A stretch of DNA of 64,000 nt. Source: Amanita rubescens (lineage: Eukaryota; Basidiomycota; Agaricomycetes; Agaricales; Amanitaceae). The notes under the pieces were generated by a model, which ran no database searches, was not told where the DNA came from, and worked only from the letters and a program-made list of their open reading frames with translations. Position numbers and translations under genes: made by a program. Location of the stretch: assembly GCA_015039365.1 (NCBI GenBank), contig WION01000049.1, positions 186,001-250,000 of the forward strand. Reading direction: 5' to 3'. This document shows positions 34,965 to 47,250 of the stretch, piece by piece; within the stretch, counting starts at the first letter, position 1; every line of letters begins with the position of its first letter.

Positions 34965-35930
34965 CTACGTTCAGATATAAAAGCAACGTCTGATGATACT
35001 TTACTAGACTACAATAGATCTTCCATTCATTTGTAAACAACCCAACTTAGACTTCCGTCTGCTAGGTACTATCAGGCATGTTTCTCGACGGTTGTCAAAG
35101 CCATTTCTGCAAACTATGCGTTTCAAAAAGATTTAGTGCGGAACATCACGACTGGGTTACCGTCCACTCATCAAGCAGATCTACAAATGCGAAAACGATA
35201 GGTGCTAGGCTGCTACAGATCATCTCGTTCCGATAACTCGTTCAACATGTCTCCTTTGTGGATTGCCCTGGACATGGTATTCTCATGGCTACTATGTTAA
35301 CCGGCGCTGCCGTCATGGATGCGGCCCTACTTCTCATTGCAGGAAATGAAACATGCCTTATACCCCAAACTTCAGAACATCTCGCTACCGTAAACTAGAA
35401 CATATTATCATCCTTCAAAACAAAGTTGATCTGAAAAAGGAAGTACAAGCCTTGGAGCACCAAAAGATATCGCTGCCCTTGTTAGAGGTTCGTCGTGTCC
35501 GGTTGTCATTGCATCCCGATCCACAACTTGAATTCATGTAGGAACGGTCGCTGGAACATCACCAATTGTGCTCATTTCCGCACAACTTTGACGTCGTCAA
35601 CGAATATATCGTGAAACGCACCCCCATCATCGATTAGTCGGTCAAGTGCTCGGCGCAGTCGGAAAGCTTTACGGTAAACATGTATGACCCTTTCGGAAGA
35701 CTATGCTTACAAATGAATTTGTAGAGCTGGAAATACTTCGTCGGCTACTTCCCCCGGTGCTTGCACGGAGATCGGCGAAAAGGTGGCATTATCTCGTCGA
35801 ATCGAGAAACATTAACGTCTCGGGGGTAAGTGTCTCTACGACGTTCAAGAAAATAATCGATTGACGCATGTCCACAGGTTGGGGGAAGCGTACAGCATTC
35901 ACATTACTGGAAGTAGAGTAGTAGTACTCA
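34965..35930 (+). pseudogene. Decayed duplicate of eIF2-gamma
   Basis: Follows 31870-33470 in order with many deletions: the intron 1 end (TCTGATGATACTTTA), the exon 3 start (CTGCTAGGTACTATC), GATTGCCCTGGACATG with the G3 motif, TACTATGTTAACCGGCGC, CATATTATCATCCTTCAAAA with NKVD, AACATCACCAATTGTGC, GTCAAGTGCTCGG and CGAATCGAGAAACATT. Most of domains 2-3 and exon boundaries are lost and several frames break. It cannot encode a working factor. Confidence 0.9.
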
Positions 35931-36171
35931 ATGTTTTCCATTCATACTACCTTGCATTGATCCACTCTTATATTATTACAAGTAAAGGAACTTGGTGTTC
36001 GAAAACGACTTCGAAGTTCGAACCTCGAAGAACCATCGGCCTACAAATTCTATACTTTTGTTCAACACATTCTAATAATGTACACTTATTATCACAATCG
36101 AGAGTAAAAGACTTTTGTTCTCAGACTATTCCACATTTCAGTGTTGAGGGCCATGTCCGTTCGAGATCGGA

Positions 36172-37774
36172 CTATTGATCGCTGTGTCGTTGGAGGATGT
36201 CTAAGTAAAACTGTGAGATGGTGTACACTTGAAGAAGCTGTGCGCATACATTATCATCATCCAGGCGAAGGCCTTTTTCTAATTTCTCGGCGGTGCCGTT
36301 TACCTCTCGAGCACACTGTCCTCTTGCCAACAAGACAGTGTTTACATCCTCGGGTTGCACCTCGTTGTTCAAAGAGCCACCATGATTCAAGAAGTGTTCG
36401 ATCGGTACAGGGTCATGACTGCGCGATTGGTGTATCACAGGTGCCTCGTGTGTTACTTGGTAAATTGGGATGGTCGTATGAATCCGATGTTGATCGACGG
36501 CTGATGGGGAAGGAATGAGTTATTTATTTCTTCAATGGCACGACCCAACTGACTTTCTTTTTGGATTATTGGCTGAATTACGTGATGAACGTGATGGTGA
36601 ACATGTTCATTCACGATCATACCCTTATCAATCACGGTGCGCTCTTTTGCGGCATGATGCTATTTCTATCAACAGATTGCCCATCAGGAATGAAAGGGAC
36701 ATACTACGGTGTCGTGATGTTGGCGCATTTGGCCTTCTAGTAATGTTGCTTCCTCGGGTTTGTTAACATGGTTCTCACGAATATGAGCAACGGGATGAAC
36801 CTTGAAAGAAGATTAGTGTGCAACAAAACAATGACAGCGAGAAGTTACATTTTCATGATGTTTCTCTTCTAAAACGTTGGAGGCTACAACAGGCTGAGTG
36901 TGATGTTGTACATGATGAACTATGGGGTTCAGTATAGGTTACTATTAGGTAAGTCATAACTTACTGTGCCTCTCATGTTCCTTCACACGTTGGACCTCTT
37001 CAGTCTCTACGTGACGGACGTGTTCATGGGTGACAGCTATACTGCTGTGAGTAGAATATGCGGGCGTACAAAAGAAATGCCTACAGTTTAATTGCATAAC
37101 GTCTTCAGATGTGCGTTTCGATGGCATAGCGTCAGTGGAAGAAGCGTCAATGTGTCCTCCATGATGACCAGTAACACCTGAAAAACATAAAATTTACGCC
37201 TGCAAGATGCTTGGATGAAAATTTACCGTTGTCAAGCTTCGTGCCATCTGTAACGACATCACTATTGGTAGTATCTTGTACTTGTTTCGCAATATTAGCT
37301 TCTACGCCCAAATGGAGGTTATTCACGAGGTTAAGTAATACACGCCTTGTATGCTTACGGTCTGTAGGTGTACCGGGTTTTCCGGTCGTTCCCGGTCCTG
37401 TCCCGGAAGGGAGGATGTAGGAATCCGTACCCAAGGCAGATCCATGTTGCGAATTTTCGATGGCGCCGGCCTCTTTATCAGAAGATGGACGTACTAAAGA
37501 GTAATAGTTGATCACATGTTGCTGCCCAAAAGTAAACAACTGACATTGCGATTCGGTTGCCTTTGTGCCAGTGTCCATGTTGGAAGCCGGAGAAAAGTTG
37601 GTCGCCAAGCTAGTTCTACGCTCAACGTCGTTTGATGACTTCGCCGATGTACTGGAGCCAGACATGGAGAGCCGTCGACTATCGCTTTTAAGAGCGTCTT
37701 TTATTGTAGAGCCAATACCTAAACGAATTCGGTCAGTCGCAGAACTGCAGGCGAGAAATGGAAAACGAACCCAT
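36172..37774 (-). CDS. Fungal allergen-like His-rich protein
   Basis: Seven exons (37774-37771, 37718-37227, 37177-36965, 36919-36849, 36800-36705, 36641-36554, 36500-36172) give 430 residues. Exon 1 is only ATGG, followed by GTTCGT. It belongs to a hydrophilic fungal family often annotated as allergen, of unknown function. Hallmarks are VTHEHVRHVETEEVQRVKE, HIHHVQHHTQPV, EHVHHHVHHVIQPIIQKET, HRIHTTIPI, and PVPIEHFLNHGGSL near the end. The His clusters may bind metal, but that is inference. No signal peptide is seen. The exon 5/6 join (GTATGT...AAGAG) is the weakest. It is the intact partner of the relic at 33640. Confidence 0.85.
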
Positions 37775-38619
37775 TGTTTATGATTTTACTGTGCGATGGA
37801 TGTGAAAAGGACGATAACTTGGAGAATTGGCCTCGCAATTAGGACGTTATATAGGCAGCCCAAAGGGCACAACGTCATCGTTCTGTCGATCATCTTCATA
37901 CATCGTCATAGCCGACTGACATGTAAAGGGGTGCCAGAGATCGGATACTCTACAGAGGACGTTCAAGAGTTCAAATGTTCACGTTCAGTTTTGGTTCGGA
38001 TATTTTCGGTACGATGTCCCGCACGACTTTCACATAGAAAGCCTGCCATCGGTTGAAAAGTGGCATTTGTGGGCGAGGGTTCGCGAGATAGGCTACTCCT
38101 ATTCTGTGTATTGCCAGAAAATAGTTTGCCGAGGATTTAGGAGTGGAACGCCAAAAGAGTCAGGGTCATCGAAGTTATGTAAAAGCGGAATACCGCTCCC
38201 GAACTTCACTCCACAACGAGCTCAACTTCTCGATTTTTGAAAAGGGTACTTGGGGCTTAAAAGGGCCCATTGGAATAGGAATTATGGGGCAGATACAAGG
38301 TTCGGATCTAGATATGAACGTTAGTTGAAAAAGAGGGGTCCTGATGTTTGTGTACTTCAGACGCTGGGAGAGGTCCCCTTTTCGTCCGCAATTCGATGAT
38401 TATCGATTAGATATTTCTGCAGATGGGTATTGACTTTCGTCTCACGAGTGGGCATCTTTACCGAAACCCGACGCCCCAGGCTCAGGTTAATACACGTTTT
38501 TCGGCCATGGGAAGCGATTCCGAATTTCGGAACGATGACGTTTTGTCGGCCTATAAGAACCATCTTATCTCTTCTACGACGGGTCATCTGAGCTTTTCGT
38601 TCCTCACGCTCGACCACCC
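37775..38619. promoter_or_regulatory. Divergent promoter region, allergen-like gene / glycogen phosphorylase
   Basis: 845 bases between divergent starts with no supported gene. Short frames here lack homology. No specific regulatory site is claimed. Confidence 0.35.
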
Positions 38620-41600
38620 ATGACCTCTGTCATCGATCCAAAGACAATCGGGAAGCCTTCAAGGGCCCGCCGTCACGTCCGCACCCTTACAGGTCCAGTG
38701 CGACAGCCTTTGCATTTCTACTGATACGAATTCCTTTCTTAGGTTATCTTCCGGAGACAGACGCTACAGGCAAGGAAAAATGGCCCCGAGGCGACGAAAA
38801 AATATGGAAAGCGGGAATACGAGGTCTTGACAAAGGTTCGCACTTTTCATGCGCTTTGACGCGTCTCATCTTCATTTGCCTAGACGAGTCCGATTACACC
38901 AAGTCTTTCGTCAATCATGTACAAACCTCTCTTTCTCGACAAGCGTATAACCTTGGTAAGTCACGCACGACTTCGATTAAAATTTTCGACTCACAACTCG
39001 CATTAGATAACCTTGGTGCATATCAAGCCTCTGCACTAGCCGTCAGAGACAACCTTCTGGTAGGTTAAATACGTTTCGATCACCGTGTAACGTTGATGAT
39101 TCACCTTCAAAGATAAACTGGAATGATACTCAATTGCACTATACGCGCAAGGCTCCCAAGCGAGCCTACTACCTTTCATTGGAGTTTCTGATGGGCCGCA
39201 CTCTTGACAATGCGGTAAGTCCATCTCCAATAGTGCATATACTTACTAAATTGCCGCACCCAAGATTCTCAACCTAGGTTTGAAAGATGTATGTAAGGAT
39301 GGAGTCAAATCACTTGGCTTCAACCTGGAAGATCTTTTGGAGCAAGAACGTGATGCTGCTCTCGGAAACGGCGGTCTTGGGCGCCTTGCAGCTTGTTATC
39401 TTGACTCTTCCGCGTCTCAGGTAATGCAGACATAATCCTTTTCCTTTCTATGATTGTAAACAATTTGAAGGAACTACCAGTATGGGGATACGGTTTACGA
39501 TACAAGTATGGGATTTTCCAGCAGTTAATTTCTCCGGAAGGTAACCAATTGGAGGTAAAGTTGTCCTCTCACACATGGCGTCACATGAGGTTATAATCAT
39601 CCGTGGCGTAGGCTCCAGACCCCTGGCTAGAACATCAGAATCCTTGGGAGGTGGGGCATGGTTAAATCCCTCATATTAAATCTTATCTTTAATATACAGC
39701 TCCCCCGTTTGGATGTCTCTTACGACATCCGTTTTTATGGACAAGCCGAGAGACTGGATGACGGCAGCGGCCGCGCTAGTTGGACGGGAGGACAAGAGGT
39801 GCTTGCCGTCGCATACGATGTCATGATACCCGGTTACCACACGAAGACGACAAACAATCTACGGTTGTGGGAAAGCAGACCTAAGCGTGGATTTGATCTC
39901 AACTCGTTCAACGGTCAGGATAGTGGGCTTTATATTAACACTCTGACTGATTGTCATCATAGCTGGAAATTACGAGAAGGCAGTGGAGTCCTCAAATAGC
40001 GCTGATGCCATAACCTCTGTCCTATATCCCAATGACCACACGTATGTCATTGGATAAATTAACTTTGCTTGGCTGACAGAACTTCAAGGACATGTAAGAT
40101 GTTCTGAACTATGAACTACGCTTTATATTGATAGCAAGGCAGTCGGAAAAGAACTGCGCTTGAAACAGCAGTAGTGAGTTTATTCGCTACGACTTCTTCT
40201 CGGAAAGCATGCTGAATTACTGCAAGCTTCTGGACTGCTGCCAGTCTTGCGGACATTATTCGCCGTTTCAAAAATGTTGGGAAGCCATTCACTGAATTCC
40301 CTGACTGTAGGTGGTATATCATAAGCCAGAAAGTGAGGCTCTGACATGTCCTGGAAGACGTCGCCATACAGTTGAATGACGTAAGACCAAGGTTACAATT
40401 ATTGCTTCTAGTACTGATAGGATGAAAGACCCATCCTACGCTTGCTATTCCGGAGCTGATGCGGATTTTCGTCGATGAGGAAGAGCTCCCATGGGATATC
40501 GCATGGCAAATTGTGACAAATACCTTCTTCTACACAAACCATACAGTTTTACCTGTAAGTTTTTTGTTCACACTCGTCAAGCGTATAGTTGAATCACTTG
40601 ACACAGGAAGCTCTCGAAAAATGGTCTGTTCCGCTTGTGGAACATCTCCTTCCCAGGCATTTGCAGATTATATACGATATCGTGAGTAGTTAGACCTACA
40701 AAATATGTCGAATGTCTCAAAAAAAGGCTCTAGAACCTGTAAGTCCTAACTGTTTGTCCGCTGTGGCTGTAGTTTACGCAAATGGGAACAAAAGCTTTTT
40801 CCTTCAAGGTAAGATTCAAACATTTTCTCCAGTAGATGTTGTTAAAGAACCCCGTCCAGCGGTGGAAAAGAAATTCCCGGGTGACAGAGAGAGGCTCGCT
40901 CGAATGTCGCTTATTGAAGGTATTTCATTTTCGTCATTTGCCTGTGTGTGAACTCATGAACAATTCAGAGGGCTATCCCAAGCAAATTAGGATGGCGCAC
41001 TTGGCAGTCATTGGTAATAATATCCTTGCTACATTTTGGCGGGGTTTAATTGAACGCCCACGACAGGTAGTCGAAAAGTCAACGGTGTGGCAGAGGTAAG
41101 ACCAAGAACAGGTTCATATCGATCAACGTCTGAATACATGTATTTCGTAGTTGCACAGCGAGCTTTTGAGAACTACCATTCTCAAAGACTTCGTCGAATT
41201 CGACGGGATTAGCAAGTACGTGGAAAGCCAACTTTTCATGATGCGCTAGACTGAAGCACACCTAGATTCGGTAACGTTACCAATGGAAGTAAGTATCACA
41301 TCTGGGGATGAGGCATCTTAGGCTTAATTATTTCAGTCACTCCTCGCAGATGGCTTGATCAGGTATGCGCTTGCTGTCAGTCCTAAAACTTCGTGATTTA
41401 CGATGCCTTTCTAGTGCAATCCCAAATTGAGTCAGCTCATCTCTGAAACGCTGAAATTGGAAAAGCATGTTTGGTTGAAAGACCTTACAAAACTAGAGGG
41501 TTTATTACCCTTCGCGGAAGACAAAGCCTTCCGTCAAAAATGGGCAGCAATCAAACAGGGCAATAAGGAGCGCCTGGCTCGGCATGTGCAAGCGACGCTT

Positions 41601-43061
41601 GGCTTGACCGTTAATACAGATGCAATGTTTGACGTCCAGATCAAAGTGAGCTTTCCGTCATTTTAACCTAATCGATACTGACATATGTTGTGCACAGAGA
41701 TTGCATGAGTATAAGGTTGTCCAAATCAACGTCATTCCCCAGGTACTAAATCATGGCTCTAGCGTCAAACCATGAATATCCTTGGTGTCATACATGTACG
41801 TCCTACCCACCGCCCGACGTCATCACTTTTACAAGGATCGTGCAGCGTTATATAACCCTGAAAGATTTATCCCCAGAAAAGCGTAAAAAGGTCAACAAGA
41901 AGGTCGTATTCTTTGCGGGGAAAGCAGCTCCAGCGTGTCAGTTTGTTTCTTAAATATCAGTTAATTTACACATTGACGTTTCTCTAGATTACATCGCAAA
42001 GCTCGTAAGTGATGACCAATATCCCTTTGGTTATCTTGTCTAAGCGCATCCAAGACCATTCGCCTAATCGTTAACGTTGCCCGCATTATCAACTCCGACC
42101 CAGACACCAAGGATTATTTGACTTTATACTTCTTGCCTGACTATGCGGTCTCTTTGGCTGAGATACTTATTCCTGCCTCCGATATCAGTCAACATATATC
42201 GACTGCTGGAACAGAAGCGTCGGGAACATCGAACATGAAGTTCTGTCTCAACGGAGGTCTTCTGCTCGGAACTGTTGGTACGTGGCCAGTTTCAGTTCCC
42301 TGGTTCGCCGTACTCACCAAATTTTGCAGACGGGGCTAATATCGAGATCGCTGAGGAGGTACGTCGATTATTCGTCTTTACGCTCCTTTCTTGATAGTGT
42401 TCACGAAGGTTGGCGAGAGCAACGTTTGTGAGTTCAGTCGATCATTGTAATCAAGCCTTATCTAATTCCTATCAGTCTTCTTTGGACATTTGACCCCGTG
42501 AGTCACATTCTTCACCTTTCGGATCGTATTAACTGAACCGATGAAGGAATGTGGAGGATTTACGTCACCAGCACATGTACCGCCCCGTTTCATTGGAGCA
42601 GAAATCCCCTGAACTTGCAAAAGTCATTGAGAAGATTGCATCTGGATACTTTGGCGACGGCTCGGCCTATCAACCGTACGTGCCAGGCAATGATCCCACT
42701 CGATATCTTGGTAAATTGAATCACCATAGGTTGCTGAGCACAATCTTGCAACACGACTATTACTTGATCACAGACGACTTTGATTCTTGTACGAGGCTTG
42801 CCTTCAGTTATATCTCTATATCTTATTCGTCACAGATCTTGAAGCTCTCAAAATGGTTGATGAAGCATACTTGGATACGGACGAATGGATTAAAAAGTCA
42901 ATCAGAACTGTTGCAAAGGTTTGCTAGACCAGTTAATCCACCATGCTCTTCATGATTGATGATTGGCCGTTTAGATGGGCAAGTTCAGCTCTGATCGAGC
43001 CATCAACGAATATGCCGAATCATACTGGAACATTGAAACGACACTTGTGTCGAGCAATTAG
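38620..43061 (+). CDS. GPH1: Glycogen phosphorylase
   Basis: Releases glucose-1-phosphate from glycogen using pyridoxal phosphate. I can follow the whole protein from [14 protein letters not shown] to [19 protein letters not shown] through roughly 36 exons, all joined by GT-AG introns. Landmarks: [99 protein letters not shown] split over three exons, and the PLP-lysine region [15 protein letters not shown]. Several exons are tiny: 40080-40093 (14 bases) and 40734-40738 (5 bases) are required to complete NDHT..FGKELR and IIYDINLFFLQ. No frame break was found. The exceptional exon density means simple callers will fragment it. Confidence 0.93.
40734..40738 (+). other. 5-base microexon of glycogen phosphorylase
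   Basis: AACCT lies between CTCTAG and GTAAGT. Joined to CTTTTTCC after CAAAAG it yields the conserved IIYDINLFFLQAV segment. No other join restores the frame there. Confidence 0.75.
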
Positions 43062-43656
43062 ATCCGTGAGGTTGCGTGAACACGGAAGAGGGACAGTTAA
43101 TAGATTTCTTTTTTGCGCTCGGTACCTGTTATGTCGCCCCAATATGCAAACAAAATTGATTCTGCTTACGCCGTTCGTCGCGGCACAATTGTGATCCAGT
43201 GGGATGGTCATTTGTTTCCAGATTTAAGAGCGTGTCGAACTATACGTATCAAGATGACGAATCTCTACGATGACGCCGTCACCTACGTTGACAAGCATAA
43301 ATAACGGCTAAAAGTCCGAGGTATTAGAGGTGTAGCAACGGAGCGGATATATCATAGCAGGGTATATTTATCCCCCTATCCACTGCACGTAGCGCGCGAC
43401 TTGGGCTCTAGAAGCCGCAAGCCTTGATGTGAAGGGCGAAGAGGAGAGCGTGTAGCATAAAGGGAAAAAAAACAATAAGAGATAAGGTAGATAGATGACA
43501 TGAACTAAGGAGCGGATATATCAGGACAAGGGACGAGAAAGAGAATGAAAAAGCAGACCTCAGGCGGGTATCCTCTTCCGTAGGGAATCACCGGTGGCGG
43601 CGTCAAAGAGGATAAGGAAAGATGATAAAAAAAGACGAAAAGGAGCTTCAAATTAT
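43062..43656. other. 3' intergenic region between convergent genes
   Basis: No gene. A near repeat of GGAGCGGATATATCA occurs at about 43339 and 43511. Otherwise nothing recognised. Confidence 0.35.
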
Positions 43657-46600
43657 TCACAACTGTTCCTCCCTTGGTACTGCTTCATCAGCATGGCCGT
43701 TTTCTTCGATTACGACTTTAGTCTGCGAGTCCTCTGATGGCGGCTCGCTCGGGCCTTCCTCTGCGTTGGGTTCCTCTACTGCTGCAACTATTTCGGCCTG
43801 CGGTTCCTCAATGACCGAGTCTTGCTCAGCTTCGACTACTTCGGCCTGAGGTTCCTCAATGACTGCGTCTTGCTCAGCTTCGACTACTTCGGCCCGAGGT
43901 TCCTCCATGGCCTCGTCTTGCTCGGCTTCAACCACGACTTCTGGCTCTGCAGCAGGCTCTGTCTCCACTGGTTCATCCTCAACCACTGGAGCTTCGTCCA
44001 CCGGCGTGGATTCATCTGCAACCAGAGTTGTTTCTTCCACCACAGTGGTTTCAACAACGGTAGTCGCTGTCTCGTCTTCCGCCGAAGCAACTGGGGCTGG
44101 TTCATCATCCGCTGGAGCTGCATCTTCTTCCACCACTGGGAATGACGTGGCTGACGCTGTCTCCTCTTGCTCTGCAGCCAATGAGACAGGTTCAATAACC
44201 GGACTTGTCTCCTCTGTTATTGATGGTGACGTCGACTCAACTACTGCTTCCGCCTCTACGGCTTCCTCTTGAACCACCTCTTGAGGTTGCGTGGGAGGCG
44301 TCTGAGGTACGGAAGGAGGTTCCTCGACGGCCTCAATAACAGTTTCCAGGGGCTCGGTTGCTGGTTCAGCGGCGGGTACCCCTGTATCAGCCTGTGGGAC
44401 ATTGATTTCGGGTGCCGTAAGTGTCGACGAAGAGGGAGCAATTTGCTGGTCAACGGTTTCCGAAGCGGGTTCGGACGTCCTTTCGGTTGGATTCGAAAGA
44501 TCAGAGGCCATGGCAGCAGTCGCAACAGCGGCAATAACAGTGGAAGTCATAGCCAGCTCAGGTACAGTTACCACTTCCTGCGTTGAATTCTGTACGGCTG
44601 TAGCCTCTTCTTTAATAGAAACAGGTAGAGGGGGCAGTGGAGGTACGGCGTCGCTTTCTCCACTGACAGACCTCTTTGCTGATTCCAGAGGCTTCTTAGG
44701 CTGTGGCGATGCCGAACTAGCCTTTGGCGATTCCCTCTCATCTTCCTCGCGCAGCACTTCACCCATCTCGCCCACTCGAACGGATGAGGGACTCTTACCC
44801 AGAGCCTTGCTAAGACTGTTCGCCTTCTTCCGAATGGGGACTGGAAACCTCTTATCCAATGACGTGCGCGATCCAGTGTTGAATATGCTAAATCGCTTTT
44901 TCGCGCTCGAAAATGTACCCTGAGACGCGACTGACGGGCGCGGTGATGTTGTTCGCCTGCCACCATACTCGAGCATGCCATCAGGAGACTGCGGCTCAGG
45001 AATAGCCGGCTTGATGTAGGACCGCGCAATAACAAGCCAGTCCACCGGCTTGCCAGACTTGGTCTTGATACCGACATCGGACTTGAGTTTACAGAGGACA
45101 AAGGGGGGCCAGTTACACGAGATGGGGTCTGTCAAGGCATCACCCCAGAAATCAATGAAAGCTTCGTCTATTTGTATCGAAGAGAACTGCGCAACCTTGG
45201 TCGATGATGTTAGCGGCTGTTCCTCCTTTATGGTCATGTTTTTGGGACCATTATGGCTCTCCATTGATCTTCGACTTGCAGTAGGACTAGTTGCAAATCG
45301 GGAGTGCTTGCCTGGAGGAGAAACAGCTGGTATGCTTATCTCCAAGTCCTTGTCGATCAAAGTAGCGGCGAGACGTGTTCCAAGTGTACCTGATTCAGCG
45401 AAGCCTGAGGTCGAAAATTGCGTCCAGTCCCGAGTACCAGGGCGGTTGATGGGCGTGATCGTGGTGACCTTGGCTGGATCAGTCGAAACATCAGCATGCC
45501 AAGCGGTACCGTTGTTGTGAGGAGGAGAAGAGGGAACCGGCAAGTCTTGGTCGTTCAAAGACAAAGACCTTTTACGGGATTTCTTGAACAGACTGTAAGT
45601 TGGCGACCCTGGTTCCGTGGATTCATCAGGCAAGAGAGACAAGAAACGGATCGTGTCATCGGCAAAGACACGGCCAAAATCAGGACCGTCACTGCGTGGA
45701 GAATCGCTGCCGGAATTCTCCCTCTTGCTCTTGATTTGTTCCCACAGTTCCTTGTATTCTCGGTCCTCAGCCACTACTTCCGCCTCGAAAGCATCAGATA
45801 TTAGTTTGTTTGGGCTATGCTTTGGTTTCCTCTGGGTTGTGAGCTGCGTTTCTACACGGATGAGCAGCGCGTCATATTGACGAGTAGAAAAGCGGGGTCG
45901 TGGAAGAAGGTCGTCATTAGATGACGGTGAACCATACGGATACTTATTAACAAGTTCCATTAAGCGTACGGGCATTCTGTGGTTTACCGCTTCATCCCTG
46001 TAAATAGATGTCAAAAACGGTTCCGTATAATAACAAAGAATTAAATTTACCTTAGTCGTGCTAGGAAGAGATGTTCCAACATACGTCCTGATCGTTCCCA
46101 ACGTGCATAAAACGTTGACCAGGTGTCGTTTTCGTCCGAACGCTGGGCGGTCAACAGCCAGAGACCGAAATATTTAGCGAGCTTGCTGCCAGAAATGCTA
46201 TTGGCTTCCGCATGTGCAGCAAGGGAAGAAAATATTTCAAAGGTAGCGCAAAGTAGATCCAAGTGAGTATTAGGAACTCGAGGCGAAAGATAGTCCGAAA
46301 AGGCTTTGGAAGGGTACTTGGCCGCACGCTCTTCGTCAAAGAAACCTTTATACCAGTCATGTTCCCTTCCGAAGCAATTGCTATCTAGCTTAAGGTGGCG
46401 AAGTGCCCACCGTAGAACAGCAGCGACATCATGTGGAGAACGAACGTATTCAACCTCGGATTCAAAAGTCGAAAGAATAGCAGATGATGAAGGAGAGAGC
46501 GTGTTTGAAGGGCTTTTGGCAGCCAAAGAGTGGATATAAAGAGAAATAAGTTTGCGCTGTATCTGTGGCGAAGCAGAATACCAATGAGGATGCATAATCC

Positions 46601-47099
46601 CCAAGGTCTCAAGACCTACGAATCATCAGTCAGACAACCTCAAGAGAAGCACTAGAAGCATACCTCGGGCGGAAATAGACCGAGCACATATGCGAATTAA
46701 AACCAGTGTCTCAGTAGGACTAAGACGACGCTCGCCAATGGCAGCGTCTGTCAAGAGCACTCGAGAGTCGAGGTCTGCCTCAAAGACGACATCCAAAGCA
46801 CGTGTAGGGGAGTCTTCTGGCTGTGAGAGAGAAGACGGTAAATTTAGAGCAATATGCGGGGCGGCATCAGGCTTCTGATAGGATTCAGGAGCAGCGACGC
46901 GAGATTTGCTCTTGAAGAGGTGGAAGGTAGAATCCTTCTCCCTGCTACCACCGTTTGTTACCAGCTCAGGAAAGTTAGCCGCGCTAGGAGAAACACTAGG
47001 AGAAATGTTTTCGTAGGGGCCCCCGAGAGGAGCAGAGTCGCGATCGTCCTTGTCATCCTGCTTCTTACGTCCAAAAACCTTGGAGAAGAAGGAGGGCAT
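43657..47099 (-). CDS. MSB1/Mug8-type morphogenesis protein (RhoGAP-like)
   Basis: Three exons (47099-46664, 46615-46051, 45997-43657) give 1113 residues. The N-terminus MPSFFSKVFGRKK and residues about 100-450 (ETLVLIRICARSISARG-LETLGIMHP..., YGLWLL-like segment KYFGLWLLTAQ, REYKELWEQIK) match fungal MSB1-like proteins with a RhoGAP-like domain, which act with Cdc42/Rho1 in polarity and septation. The C-terminal 400 residues are low-complexity, Glu/Ala/Pro/Val-rich and acidic, with a 16-residue tandem repeat. Both introns are GT-AG with split codons. Assigned from general pattern, so the exact subfamily is tentative. Confidence 0.72.
43802..43940 (-). repeat. 48-base coding tandem repeat in the MSB1-like gene
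   Basis: Nearly three in-frame units, starting near 43802, 43850 and 43898, each encoding EPxAEVVEAEQDxVIE (16 residues). Units differ by a few substitutions. It lies in the acidic tail. Confidence 0.85.
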
Positions 47100-47250
47100 G
47101 GCGTGGCGTTAAAAGAATGTGGGAGACGAAGTGCCAAAAAGGCGACCGAAAGAGACTCTGCGGCGGTTTGAGTTGGAAAGTCGCGAATTCAAACCCTTCG
47201 CTATTATTTCCTCCCACGTGTTTGCCTTATTCGGCACAAACTCGGTTCTA

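Noticed and set aside
34965..35930. Second functional eIF2-gamma
   Set aside because: Large deletions and broken frames exclude a working protein.
36015..36050. AAGTTCGAACCTCG resembling a tRNA T arm
   Set aside because: It lies in the flank of the decayed eIF2-gamma copy and has no matching tRNA body.
43622..45880. Many plus-strand open frames (Ser/Thr/Val-rich)
   Set aside because: They are shadows of the minus-strand MSB1-like gene, whose acidic repetitive tail makes the opposite strand open.
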